Below, piece after piece: positions 1 to 8,912 of a stretch of DNA of 64,000 nt. The notes beneath the pieces were generated by a model that searched no databases, had not been told where the DNA came from, and worked only from the letters and a program-made list of their open reading frames with translations. The DNA is from Pedobacter sp. N36a (lineage in GTDB: Bacteria > Bacteroidota > Bacteroidia > Sphingobacteriales > Sphingobacteriaceae). The position numbers and the translations under genes are program-made. Each line of letters opens with the position of its first letter. Positions within the stretch are counted from its first letter, which is position 1. The stretch covers positions 186,001 through 250,000 of the forward strand of contig NZ_JACSZW010000006.1 in the NCBI RefSeq assembly GCF_014472395.1. Direction: 5' to 3'.

Positions 1-343
1 TTGGAAGAATGTTTCTTTTGATCAGCTTCGTACCGAAGGTGGCTTCCTGGTTTCTGCCAGTTGCGTAAATGGAGCTACTCAGTTCATAAAAGTCTACAGT
101 ACAAAAGGGGATACCTGCCGATTGGAAACAGATCTGAAAGTAAGTCTAGTCAGTTCAGATCAACGAAAAGAGCTGGCTTTCTCTGTTTTCCAAAATGAAG
201 GGAAAATGAACATCAGTTTTTCAACGTTACCTGGGGAGACAATTTTTCTTTCTGACGGTCATCATAGACATCAATTTAAAGTACTTCCCACAACGGCAAA
301 TATTAAAGAAAACTGGAGCTGGGGCTTGAAAAAGAAACTTTAA
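1..343 (+). CDS. C-terminal fragment of a secreted glycosidase-like protein (5' end outside window)
   Basis: The reading frame is open from base 2, so the gene starts before the window. About 113 residues remain, ending at TAA 341-343. The visible part starts WKNVSFDQLRTEGGF and continues as a short beta-rich tail. This tail resembles the C-terminal beta domain of large Bacteroidota glycosidases of GH95-like type. No catalytic region is visible, so the family is a guess from the tail alone. An internal ATG at 122 is not the true start, because the same frame and conserved sequence continue upstream of it. Confidence 0.55.
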   Translation, partial: WKNVSFDQLRTEGGFLVSASCVNGATQFIKVYSTKGDTCRLETDLKVSLVSSDQRKELAFSVFQNEGKMNISFSTLPGETIFLSDGHHRHQFKVLPTTANIKENWSWGLKKKL

Positions 344-385
344 CCTTTGATTTGATTCCTGGAGAATCCCAGGTCTTTTAAGTTT

Positions 386-793
386 TTAGCAATAAGTATT
401 TTGTTGTTCATTTTCATAATCATTGAAAGATCTCCAATTGGAATCATAAATAGGCGATGTCCTGCAGATAAGATCCAGGTTCGCTGTCTGTTAGTTTAAA
501 ATCTAGCAGTACGATGGCATACACAGCGGTTAAGGGTTCGCTCCAACGTGGTCCGGAAGTAATTTGTTTCTGGATCGATCTTGATAAATAAAAAATTGTT
601 GCTCCATATTTAACATCCACAATCTTCTTTTCGCCTTTATAAACAGCATTAACAGCACTCTGTTTCGATCTGTGCCAAACAGATGCTTAAATCCGAAATC
701 GGTTAAGTGATCAAGGAAGGGATATACAGCAGCAGCAGTCATCATATGTAAAAGGTTCTTTCTAACTTCTGTATTGAAAATGTAATTAGCCAA
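386..793 (-). pseudogene. Decayed Rpn/PD-(D/E)XK nuclease-family transposase, copy 1
   Basis: The N-terminal part (530-793) contains DFGFKHLFGT, the signature start of Rpn-type PD-(D/E)XK putative transposases, after PFLDHLT. It then loses frame. A second frame downstream on the same strand reads RWSEPLTAVYAIVLLDFKL followed by SYLQDIA, the middle of the same family. After an apparent internal deletion a third frame reads IYDSNWRSFNDYENEQQ, the C-terminal region. Family members are about 300 residues, and only disjointed fragments remain here. It is surely inactive. A related remnant on the same strand lies at 2366-2734. Confidence 0.75.
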
Positions 794-933
794 TAAAGTG
801 TGATTTATTACTAAATAATTAATTCTTATTTTTTTATTAAAGAATTTGGTAAAAATGACAATTGATAATACACTAAAAGTTTGTATACTTGTTCCGGTGT
901 GCTGGTCAACCGTCAGTACAAAATAAAGCTAAG

Positions 934-2184
934 ATGGACAGAAAGAAAAAGAAGCAGGCAGCAATTAAATCAGCGGCTAATGTGGAGCAGCAGCGTAAGG
1001 CATTAAAGACGCGATTTTTGGAGCGTTCAAAAGAAATTATTACACTAATGGGGGCTGGTGTGCTTCTGGAAAAGTTTAAGAGTCTTTTTTTGGAAAAACT
1101 TTACGAACTCCGTTATCCGGTGTTAAAAGCTAAAGCTGCTCCAGGATCCGACATCAATAAAAGTAAGGTGGTACAATTCAATAAACTGCTGCAGCAATTT
1201 ATGCTGGATGTAGAAATCCCGCTGGCCAATGGCATTAAAATTCCAATTGCCTGGTATTTATCGGAAGGGATGACTTTAAGAGACAGCATAGGAGAACTGG
1301 ATACACAGGGGAATCCTGATCTCGAAAAGATTAAGACACTTTTTTCCTACTATTCACATGAGGGGGAGTTTCATCGTCACCTGCAGGAATTGTTGATTAC
1401 TCTGGCTACCGATGTCTGTACGACACTGAGTGATTTCGATGACCATATTTATAGAAGTGATCTTTCGATGACTCCATATTTTGCGACCTTTAATCCGGAT
1501 AATGACATCATCATTCATACTTTTAAACCAAAGAAAGAAAGGATAGAAACCAGTAAAGGGATACGAAATGCGATCCGTCTGGGCTGGCCGTCTGATGAAT
1601 TTAAATGGATGTATGCAAATGTAAAGCCCTCATTGTTAGGATTCAAGAGTAATGGCTTAGATGTCCCACTGGGATTGTATATCAGTACACATACCTTAGA
1701 TAGGTTGAGAGAAAGACTCAATATTACCCCAGGAATTATGCACCAGATCCTATTTCTCACCTTTCTGGAACCAAAGATAAACCACCGTTGGAATGGAGAC
1801 AAAAGCCATGTTGAATTTACACTGGCTGGAGAGAAAGTGGGCTACCTTGTGGTAGAGCTGTATGGCAGTATTTTAATGGTGCATACCTTTTTGTTTTTAA
1901 CTAATAATGGTACTCAGGAAGGTGAAAAACTTGGACGTCTATTAAGCGTTGTTAAAGAAGATAAAAAGTATCTGGAAATTGATACGCTTCCTGCTTTTAA
2001 TGCCTACCACATAGACCAAAATGAGAAATTAAGTAAATTGTTTATAGATGCAGGCTGCGGCTCTTTGTTGAAGCTTGGGAACCTTAAAGAATTTACGATG
2101 AATCAAGTGGCAGATAAGGATTCCGAATCTATTTTACATTATTTGGCCAATGCCGCTTATTTCAGAAAGCAGGAAAAAAACTAA
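934..2184 (+). CDS. Orphan protein of unknown function between transposase remnants
   Basis: I do not recognise this 416-residue protein. The frame could start at TTG 889, but ATG 934 (MDRKKKKQAAIK) is the more credible start. It has no signal peptide or membrane segment, a lysine-rich N-terminus and a predicted helical first half. The middle is mixed, with IYRSDLSMTPYF and later YISTHTLDRLRERLNITPG. The C-terminal third is beta-rich (VEFTLAGEKVGYLVVELYG). The product looks cytosolic. It stands alone, with no operon partner, between two remnants of an Rpn-type transposase, so it may be old cargo of a mobile region. No function is assigned. Confidence 0.75.
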   Translation: MDRKKKKQAAIKSAANVEQQRKALKTRFLERSKEIITLMGAGVLLEKFKSLFLEKLYELRYPVLKAKAAPGSDINKSKVVQFNKLLQQFMLDVEIPLANGIKIPIAWYLSEGMTLRDSIGELDTQGNPDLEKIKTLFSYYSHEGEFHRHLQELLITLATDVCTTLSDFDDHIYRSDLSMTPYFATFNPDNDIIIHTFKPKKERIETSKGIRNAIRLGWPSDEFKWMYANVKPSLLGFKSNGLDVPLGLYISTHTLDRLRERLNITPGIMHQILFLTFLEPKINHRWNGDKSHVEFTLAGEKVGYLVVELYGSILMVHTFLFLTNNGTQEGEKLGRLLSVVKEDKKYLEIDTLPAFNAYHIDQNEKLSKLFIDAGCGSLLKLGNLKEFTMNQVADKDSESILHYLANAAYFRKQEKN

Positions 2185-2201
2185 GTTAAAGGTAGAACTG
2201 A

Positions 2202-2249
2202 ATAAATTGCGTCATTGAGGGTGATGATAAACCTGAAGACGCAATTTAT
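2202..2249. terminator. Hairpin after the orphan gene
   Basis: Perfect 12-bp inverted repeat: ATAAATTGCGTC at 2202-2213 and GACGCAATTTAT at 2238-2249, with a 24-base loop. It starts 17 bases after the stop of the orphan gene. There is no clear T-run after it, so its role as a terminator is only plausible. Confidence 0.4.
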
Positions 2250-2365
2250 CTAGCTAAAACCATTACTATGGCCTGAGATTGAATCCTACTAGTGTAGTTT
2301 TTCAATTTCTGGAATTGGCAGCACAATGATTTCGAAGATCTGATCCAAAGCGTGTCCAAGATCCT

Positions 2366-2734
2366 TTAATTTTGTGCAATGCTTCTGCTTATTTTTAGTT
2401 CTGCTTTTATTGCAGCTTTTAATGCTGTATATTCTATCGAGTTTTCATAATCATTGAAACATTTCCAATTAGAATCATAAATTGCCCGTTCCTCTTTTGA
2501 CATCTTAATCAGTTCTGCCTCCTGAAAAAACTTAAAGTAAACCCCTCTCTGGAAGCTGACTGGTGTTTTGGTGAATGTATTCATATGCTTAAGTATATAT
2601 AACCATTTATCTAAATCTGTTTCCAATTCTGATTCCGTTTTATTAAAGCTGGGTAATTCAATGAACTTAAAGCCAAGCTTAATATAGAATAGTTTTGCGG
2701 TAGCTTTATTCATTAATGCAATGTCCTGCAGATT
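2366..2734 (-). pseudogene. Truncated Rpn/PD-(D/E)XK nuclease-family transposase, copy 2 (C-terminal half)
   Basis: The frame begins after a stop with NLQDIALMNKATAKLFY and continues with LGFKFIELPSFNKTESELET, then LDKWLYILKHMNTF. This is the C-terminal half of Rpn-type putative transposases; the nuclease core upstream is gone. An ATG at 2713 gives a 115-residue ORF, but homology extends upstream of it, so it is a truncation and not a small gene. Its end (IYDSNWKCFNDYENS) matches the end of copy 1. The 18 bases at 411-428 recur exactly at 2442-2459 in the same orientation. Confidence 0.75.
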
Positions 2735-2953
2735 CTAGTCTAACTTCTATATTTAAATCCTTGATCATAATTTGAAGTGTAATTATTATTTCAATAAATT
2801 AAATTTTGTTGTTTTTTAAACTTAGGTGGTTGTTTTTTAAACTACAGCTTGTATATGCATTGCCAAAATTCCTTAATAATTTGACAGAAAAACTCAGCTT
2901 ATTTTCAGTAAATCTGACGTCCTTTGGATAACACACCTGAAACCATAATAAAA

Positions 2954-5410
2954 ATGAAGCTTTACCGGAACATTTTCCTGGTTGCCCTGAGCAACTCTTT
3001 TCTTCTTGCGCTCAGCAGCGGAGCTTTCGCTCAATCTTCTGATGTGGCGGTTTTCTTTAAAATGCCAGCAGCTTCTTTTCAGGAAGCTTTGCCCATAGGG
3101 AATGGCCGGATTGGGGCTTTGATTGCTGGAAATCCAAACAAGGATAAGATTAGCCTAAATGAGATCACTTTATGGTCTGGTGGGGTACAGGATGCGGATA
3201 GGGGAAATGCTCACCAATATCTGAAACCTATTCAGGACTACCTGTTGAAAGGAAAGAATAAAGAAGCGCAGGAATTACTCCAGCAGCAATTTGTTGCAAA
3301 AGGAGCAGGGTCTGGAAACGGAAATGGTAAAGATGCCCCGTATGGCGCTTACCAGACTATGGGGAATTTGCTGATCACTTGGAAAGACACCACGACGGCT
3401 TATACCGATTACAGCAGGGTACTGAATTTAGAAAAAGCGATAGCGACCACCAAATGGAAGCGCAATGGCGTAAATTATAGTCAGGAAGCCTTGGTGAGCA
3501 TTCCTGGAAACGTGATGATGATTAAAATCAGCGCTTCGGAGAAAGGAAAGATCAGTTTCAGCACCAGCATCAATAGAAAGGAAAATGCAACTGTCAAAGT
3601 AGAAGGGCAGACTTTGATGATGAACGGACAGCTGCCAAATGGAAATGCTGCCGGACTGCGTTTCGCTGCAGGTTTACAAGTTCAGACAAAAGGTGGACAA
3701 AAGATAATTAAAGGCGATGAAATAGAAGTCAACAATGCAGATGAAGTGATTCTGGTTTGGACTGCCGCCACGGATTATAACGTTGCAGATTATACCAAGC
3801 GTGGATCAGATCCAGCCGCAACGGTAAAAAACAACCTGATTGCTGCGGGAAAATTAAGTTCCCTGCAAATAGAAAAGGCACATTTAACTGCATTTGGTAG
3901 TTTTTTTAATAGAAACAGGTTTTCTTTAAAGGGAGCAAGCGCTGACGTTCTCCCCTTGAGTACACCGGAACGTATGGAGCGTTATGCCAAACAATTACCC
4001 GATGCTCAATTTCCAGTATTGTACTATAATTTTGGCCGTTACCTGTTAATTTCTTCTTCTCAGCCAGGGAGTTTGCCTGCAAATCTACAAGGACTTTGGG
4101 CAGAAGAATATCAAACGCCATGGAACGGAGATTATCATTTGAACATTAATATTCAGATGAATTACTGGCTGGCAGAACCTACTGGATTGGGCGACCTTGC
4201 GACTCCTTTGCATCAGTTTATCGCCGGGCTGGTGAAGCCAGGATCAACAACAGCAAAAGCTTATTACAATGCTCCAGGATGGGTTGCACACGTTATCGCG
4301 AATCCATGGGGTTATACTTCTCCTGGAGAGGGGGCAGATTGGGGCTCTACTTTAACTGGCGGTGCCTGGTTGTGTGAACACCTTTGGGAGCATTATAAAT
4401 TCACAAATGACAAGGCTTTCTTAGCAAAATATTACCCTGTATTTAAAGAGGCAGCTACATTTTTATCAGCCATTCTGATCGAAGAACCGGAACATAAATG
4501 GTTGGTGACCGCACCTTCTAATTCGCCGGAAAATACCTATATCATGCCAAATGGCTTCAAAGGACAAACGGCAATGGGTCCAACGATGGACATGCAGATT
4601 TGCAGGGAGATTTTTGGCTACAGCATTGAAGCCGCAAAGATTTTAGGTAAAGACCAGGAATGGGCCGCAGAATTAGCGGGTATCAGGAAACGTTTGGCGC
4701 CCAATCAAATTGGTGCAGCAGGTGATATTAATGAATGGCTGAACGACTGGAAAGATGCAGAACCTACCCACCGCCACGTATCTCAGCTGTATGGTTTACA
4801 TCCTTACGAAGAAATTACTCCCTGGGATAGTCCGGAATTGGCTAAAGCTGCACGCGAAAGTCTGATTCAAAGAGGAGATGGTGGTACCGGATGGTCAAAA
4901 GCATGGAAAATTAACCATTGGGCAAGATTGGGCGATGGTGATCATGCGCTGAAATTATTCAGACAACTGGTGACTTTAGTCGATCCGGCAAGAAAACTAA
5001 ACATGTCTTCTGGTGGAACTTATCCGAATTTATTCTGTGCACATCCACCGTTCCAGATTGACGGCAACTTTGGCGGTACTTCTGGAATTGCAGAAATGCT
5101 AATGCAAAGCCATGGAAATGACAATGTGATTCGTTTGCTGCCTGCCTTGCCGTCCGATAGAGATTGGAAAGATGGAACTGTCAAAGGAATGCGTGCAAGA
5201 AATGCTTTTGTAGTTGATTTTAATTGGGAAAATCGTAATTTAACGAAAGGAAATATCCGGGCTTTAAATGGTGGCATCTGTAAGGTTGAACTGCCAGCAA
5301 ATATGTTGGTTAAAGATCAACAAGGAAAACTGATTGTTAAAACAGACAAACAAGGCATCATTAGCTTTAAAGCCCTTAAAGGTGCGAATTATACTTTCGA
5401 AAAGGTTTAG
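2954..5410 (+). CDS. Secreted GH95-family glycosidase (alpha-L-fucosidase type)
   Basis: An 818-residue enzyme with a signal peptide (MKLYRNIFLVALSN... ending AFAQ). ATG 2954 is chosen over an upstream TTG at 2924 because the signal peptide begins there. GH95 features run through it: N-terminal beta-domain EALPIGNGRIGALIAG, the two asparagines of LNINIQMNYW (N397, N399), the general acid in SNSPENTY (E526) and the aspartate of FQIDGNFGG (D703). GH95 enzymes act by inversion on alpha-1,2-linked L-fucose or, in some members, L-galactose. It is a single-gene unit upstream of the GH109-like gene and about 28 kb from a paralogue at 30639. Which sugar it releases cannot be told from sequence. Confidence 0.9.
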   Translation: MKLYRNIFLVALSNSFLLALSSGAFAQSSDVAVFFKMPAASFQEALPIGNGRIGALIAGNPNKDKISLNEITLWSGGVQDADRGNAHQYLKPIQDYLLKGKNKEAQELLQQQFVAKGAGSGNGNGKDAPYGAYQTMGNLLITWKDTTTAYTDYSRVLNLEKAIATTKWKRNGVNYSQEALVSIPGNVMMIKISASEKGKISFSTSINRKENATVKVEGQTLMMNGQLPNGNAAGLRFAAGLQVQTKGGQKIIKGDEIEVNNADEVILVWTAATDYNVADYTKRGSDPAATVKNNLIAAGKLSSLQIEKAHLTAFGSFFNRNRFSLKGASADVLPLSTPERMERYAKQLPDAQFPVLYYNFGRYLLISSSQPGSLPANLQGLWAEEYQTPWNGDYHLNINIQMNYWLAEPTGLGDLATPLHQFIAGLVKPGSTTAKAYYNAPGWVAHVIANPWGYTSPGEGADWGSTLTGGAWLCEHLWEHYKFTNDKAFLAKYYPVFKEAATFLSAILIEEPEHKWLVTAPSNSPENTYIMPNGFKGQTAMGPTMDMQICREIFGYSIEAAKILGKDQEWAAELAGIRKRLAPNQIGAAGDINEWLNDWKDAEPTHRHVSQLYGLHPYEEITPWDSPELAKAARESLIQRGDGGTGWSKAWKINHWARLGDGDHALKLFRQLVTLVDPARKLNMSSGGTYPNLFCAHPPFQIDGNFGGTSGIAEMLMQSHGNDNVIRLLPALPSDRDWKDGTVKGMRARNAFVVDFNWENRNLTKGNIRALNGGICKVELPANMLVKDQQGKLIVKTDKQGIISFKALKGANYTFEKV

Positions 5411-5432
5411 TACTCCCTCAATATCGTGTTTA

Positions 5433-5471
5433 GTTACTCCGGAATAATACCCCTCCCCCCGCCGGAGTAAC
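5433..5471. terminator. GC-rich hairpin after the GH95 gene
   Basis: Perfect 10-bp inverted repeat GTTACTCCGG (5433-5442) and CCGGAGTAAC (5462-5471) with a C-rich 19-base loop, 22 bases after the GH95 stop. It probably ends that transcript, although only AAAA and no T-run follows on the plus strand. Confidence 0.45.
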
Positions 5472-5492
5472 GAAAATACGTCCTGAATTTGT

Positions 5493-5516
5493 TGTTACGC
5501 AAGCGTTTGCGCAACA
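5493..5516. promoter_or_regulatory. LacI/GalR-type operator-like palindrome upstream of the GH109-like gene
   Basis: The sequence TGTTACGCAAGC-GTTTGCGCAACA is a 24-bp dyad centred on CG with 10 of 12 positions symmetric. It contains the GCAA..CG..TTGC core typical of LacI-family operators. It lies about 120 bases before the ATG at 5634. A related palindrome lies after the gene at 7107-7138. No LacI-family gene is in the window, so the regulator is unknown. Confidence 0.45.
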
Positions 5517-5633
5517 TTAGCCTTATCAAGTCAGCAATACAATCATTATATTCGTTTAGTAGGGTAGGAGGTTATTTCTGCCCGGAATCAACCTAAACCA
5601 AATAACCTAACCAAACCACCAAAACCAACACAA

Positions 5634-7058
5634 ATGAAACCTAATCGTAGAAAGTTTTTACAACAACTGGCTATTGGCTCCAGCGCGGTAGCAATGGGCC
5701 TGCCTGCTTTTTCAAAATCTCCTGCATCAACTGAATCTATATCAAATGAAACGCCCCTGCTTTATCCAAATACCAGTGGCGCAAGATTTAATATGTCAGG
5801 TTATGCCGCACCGAAAATCGATAAAGTAAAGATCGGTTTTATTGGGCTGGGGATGCGTGGCCCGGGTGCAGTAAGTCGGATGTCTTTTATTGAAGGTGTC
5901 GAAATTAAAGCACTTTGTGATAAACTTCCAGAAAGAGCCACAGCAGCACAGAAATACCTGGAGAAAAAAGGGTTGCCTAAAGCAAAAGAATATTCCGGCG
6001 AAAACGGCTGGAAGGACATGATCAACAACGAAGATCTTGACCTGATTTATATCTGTACTCCATGGCATTTACACACGCCGATGGCTGTTTATGCAATGGA
6101 ACATGGCAAACATGCTGCTACAGAGGTTGCTGCGGCACTAACTTTGGAAGAATGCTGGCAACTGGTGGAAACTTCAGAACGCACCCGTAAGCATTGCATG
6201 ATGCTGGAAAACTGCTGTTATGATTTCTTCGAAATGCTGACGCTAAACATGGTGCGCCAAGGTTTATTCGGCGAATTGATCCATGCAGAAGGTGCTTATA
6301 TCCATGACCTTTTAGGATTGAACTTCGATAAGAAAGGATATGAAAGCATGTGGAGATTAAAAGAGAACATTGATTTCAATGGAAATATCTATCCAACACA
6401 TGGCTTAGGTCCGATTGCACAATGTTTAAATATCAATAGAGGCGATAAAATGGACTATTTGGTGTCGATGTCTTCGAATGATTTCATGATGGCTGAAGAG
6501 GCGAAGAAAAGATCGGAGAAAGACGCTTTCTACAACCAGTTTGTCGGTAAAAACTATAGAGGAAACATGAATACCACCACCATCAGGACCAATAAAGGGA
6601 AAACGATGATGCTGCAGCATGATGTGACTTCTCCGCGTCCATACTCTAGAATCCATTTATTGAGTGGTACAAAAGGCTTTGCTAGCAAATGGCCGGAACC
6701 AGAGCGCATTGCTTTTGGACATGAATTTGTAAAGGATGCGGAACTAAAGAAATTATATGACACCTATACACCTCCTTTGATTAAACATGTAGGAGAAATG
6801 GCTAAAAAAGTAGGTGGTCATGGTGGTATGGACTTTATGATGGACTGGAGATTAATTGATTGCCTGCGTAATGGTTTACCATTAGATCAGGATGTTTATG
6901 ATGCTGCGGCATGGAGCTGTATTGTTCCTTTGAGCAAGAAATCAGTATTAAAAAGATCATCAAGCATTGATATTCCTGATTTCACCAGAGGCAACTGGAC
7001 CACCAATAAACCAGTTAGCCTTACCTTAGACGGTGGTGGCAATACCACATTCAGATAA
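5634..7058 (+). CDS. Tat-exported Gfo/Idh/MocA protein, GH109-like glycosidase
   Basis: A 474-residue protein with a twin-arginine signal (NRRKFLQQLAIGSSAVAMG). A Rossmann fold follows with the dinucleotide motif GFIGLGMRGPG near residues 67-78. The segments TLEECWQLVE, LNMVRQGLFGELIHAEGAY, YPTHGLGPIAQCLNINRG (Y253 and H256, the pair implicated in GH109 catalysis) and GGHGGMDF near 395-402 match GH109 NAD-dependent glycosidases. The founding enzymes are alpha-N-acetylgalactosaminidases that use bound NAD in a transient oxidation step. Substrate specificity in the wider family varies, so N-acetylgalactosamine is only the first guess. Palindromic LacI-type sites lie on both sides. Confidence 0.85.
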   Translation: MKPNRRKFLQQLAIGSSAVAMGLPAFSKSPASTESISNETPLLYPNTSGARFNMSGYAAPKIDKVKIGFIGLGMRGPGAVSRMSFIEGVEIKALCDKLPERATAAQKYLEKKGLPKAKEYSGENGWKDMINNEDLDLIYICTPWHLHTPMAVYAMEHGKHAATEVAAALTLEECWQLVETSERTRKHCMMLENCCYDFFEMLTLNMVRQGLFGELIHAEGAYIHDLLGLNFDKKGYESMWRLKENIDFNGNIYPTHGLGPIAQCLNINRGDKMDYLVSMSSNDFMMAEEAKKRSEKDAFYNQFVGKNYRGNMNTTTIRTNKGKTMMLQHDVTSPRPYSRIHLLSGTKGFASKWPEPERIAFGHEFVKDAELKKLYDTYTPPLIKHVGEMAKKVGGHGGMDFMMDWRLIDCLRNGLPLDQDVYDAAAWSCIVPLSKKSVLKRSSSIDIPDFTRGNWTTNKPVSLTLDGGGNTTFR

Positions 7059-7106
7059 AAGATAAAACGATCTGCTGATCGTCATTACGATATCATAATG
7101 AATAGG

Positions 7107-7138
7107 CTGGGTTAGCGCAAACGTTTGTGTTAACCCAG
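7107..7138. promoter_or_regulatory. 32-bp palindrome: LacI-type site and/or terminator
   Basis: The arms CTGGGTTAGCGCAAAC and GTTTGTGTTAACCCAG are complementary over 16 bp if two G-T pairs are allowed. The core GCGCAAACG matches the upstream palindrome at 5493-5516 read in reverse. The T/C-rich stretch TTTCATTTCTCTTTT follows, so as RNA it could also terminate the GH109-like transcript. The two readings are not exclusive. Confidence 0.5.
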
Positions 7139-7155
7139 TTTCATTTCTCTTTTCC

Positions 7156-7163
7156 TATCTTTG
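7156..7163 (+). promoter_or_regulatory. Bacteroidota -7 box (TATCTTTG) for the LytS-type kinase
   Basis: TATCTTTG matches the Bacteroidota TAnnTTTG box and ends 5 bases before the ATG at 7169. The transcript would therefore be almost leaderless. The nearest TTTG upstream, at 7124-7127, is 28 bases away, longer than the usual spacing, so the -33 element is not certain. Confidence 0.45.
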
Positions 7164-7168
7164 CAGCA

Positions 7169-8785
7169 ATGAAGCTTGTGTTGCAAACCCCAAAATATCT
7201 GATAGTTATCGGTCTGGCAGTCTTTCTGTGCATCGCTGGCGTTACCTTTTTCACCGGCCGTTTTCTGGAAAAACGGATCAATACCATTGCAGATTTTGCA
7301 GGCACGAATGTGTACCGTCAGAAAGTATTGGTTTATCAATATGAGTTTGGTAACATCTTTAAAGGTACACAAGTCGCGGCTACACTTTTTCCTGAATTGA
7401 GAAAAGACATCAGCGAGGAGAGCCTAACGGAAACTCTGGGGACTGTATTAATGTCCGATGACAAAGTAAAAAAAGCCTGGTACGCCATCATCAAGGGAAA
7501 AGATACTTCTTTCGTCTACCTGATTCGCAATTCTGCTTCTTTTCAGAAAGTAGCCATGCCTAAATATGTTAAGAATTGGGCAAAGCAACAGTTTTTAGCC
7601 AATGATACTAGTAATGTGAGAGGCACACAGACCCAGGTGTCTCCGGCTTTACATTTGTTAACCGCTAGCAATACGGTAGAATCGGAGAGAGGACGCCTCT
7701 TGACGGGTTTGGATGTAGACTTGATGGAATTGCAGCGTGCTTTTGCTTCTGTGGACGTAAAAGGGCAGTCTTATGCTATAATTGTGGATGAAAATGGGAT
7801 TTGTATCACCAGTCCTAATGAAAAGCAAATCGGTCAGCAACTGTTTAAACCTAAGCAGGATACCCTTTTCAATCAGATCCATCCTTACGGAAGAAGTAAG
7901 CATCAAGTAGTCGAATCCGATTTTTTAGGCATGCCTGTGACCAGATATTATATTCCTAATGTGATCAATGGCTTGAACTGGACGATTATCGTCGATGTTC
8001 CAGTGATTGTATTAGAGGAGGATTTCGAAGACATCAGGACCTATTCAATTTACATGGGATTGATTTCTGTGAGCATAATCCTGGGCATGATCTGGCTGTA
8101 CCAGCGAAAATGGCAAAAGGAATTTTTGCTGCGCAGGGAAGTAGAAATCAACCGTCAGGAACTACTGATGGAAAAACAAGCCTTACAGCTCCTGGCAGAG
8201 ACGCATGAAAAAGAGAATGCCATGCTGCAGCTGAGTAAATTAAAAGAAAAGGTAAATCCTCATTTTCTTTTCAATTCCCTCAGCTCGTTGAATGCACTGA
8301 TTGCAGAGGATACGGAGCTAGCTAAGTCGTTTGTTGTGAAATTATCGAGAGTATACCGATATGTGTTGGAATCTTACCCCAGCGGACTGGCCCCGGTAGC
8401 CGAAGAACTGCGCTTTATGAAGGAGTATTTCTTCCTGCTAAAGATCCGTTTCGGTGATGCACTGGCCCCTTTAGATATCGATATTGAAGAAAGGCTGTTC
8501 GAAGGAGAAATCCCTTTTATGAGCCTGCAGACCCTGATAGAAAATGCCGTAAAACACAACATACTTTCCAAGGAAAAACCACTAAAAATCACCATTTCCA
8601 GTGAGAGAAATACGATTTTGGTGAGCAATAACCTCCAATTGCGCACTGATGTGAAAGATTCCGGAAAACAAGGCCTGAACTACCTGCAAAGCACCTATTC
8701 CTATTTTGGAAATCAGGGCTTTAACTACGGCATCGAACAGGAATACTTCAAATGTTATTTGCCAGTTTTGCACTTCACTGAATAG
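7169..8785 (+). CDS. LytS-type membrane sensor histidine kinase
   Basis: A 538-residue kinase. ATG 7169 is preferred over GTG 7127, which lies inside the palindrome. It has a first membrane helix near residues 8-25, an extracytoplasmic sensor region of about 260 residues (cache-like, with GLDVDLMELQRAF and YAIIVDENGICITSPN), a second helix near 292-315 and a coiled-coil linker. The phospho-acceptor region follows as VNPHFLFNSLSSLN (H365), then a divergent ATPase domain with LQTLIENAVKHN. This is the His_kinase family that pairs with LytTR regulators. Its likely partner lies 7.6 kb downstream at 16372, after the protease and SusCD genes. Confidence 0.88.
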   Translation: MKLVLQTPKYLIVIGLAVFLCIAGVTFFTGRFLEKRINTIADFAGTNVYRQKVLVYQYEFGNIFKGTQVAATLFPELRKDISEESLTETLGTVLMSDDKVKKAWYAIIKGKDTSFVYLIRNSASFQKVAMPKYVKNWAKQQFLANDTSNVRGTQTQVSPALHLLTASNTVESERGRLLTGLDVDLMELQRAFASVDVKGQSYAIIVDENGICITSPNEKQIGQQLFKPKQDTLFNQIHPYGRSKHQVVESDFLGMPVTRYYIPNVINGLNWTIIVDVPVIVLEEDFEDIRTYSIYMGLISVSIILGMIWLYQRKWQKEFLLRREVEINRQELLMEKQALQLLAETHEKENAMLQLSKLKEKVNPHFLFNSLSSLNALIAEDTELAKSFVVKLSRVYRYVLESYPSGLAPVAEELRFMKEYFFLLKIRFGDALAPLDIDIEERLFEGEIPFMSLQTLIENAVKHNILSKEKPLKITISSERNTILVSNNLQLRTDVKDSGKQGLNYLQSTYSYFGNQGFNYGIEQEYFKCYLPVLHFTE

Positions 8786-8912
8786 TAATCAGGACAACAT
8801 ATTAAGTTAACAACAAAAATCTCACTCCTTAAAACCGCGCTTTCACTAAGTATATTGTACGATTTCACTCCCGAAAATTTCATAATGTGCCAATTATCCC
8901 CCACTTTGGAAC

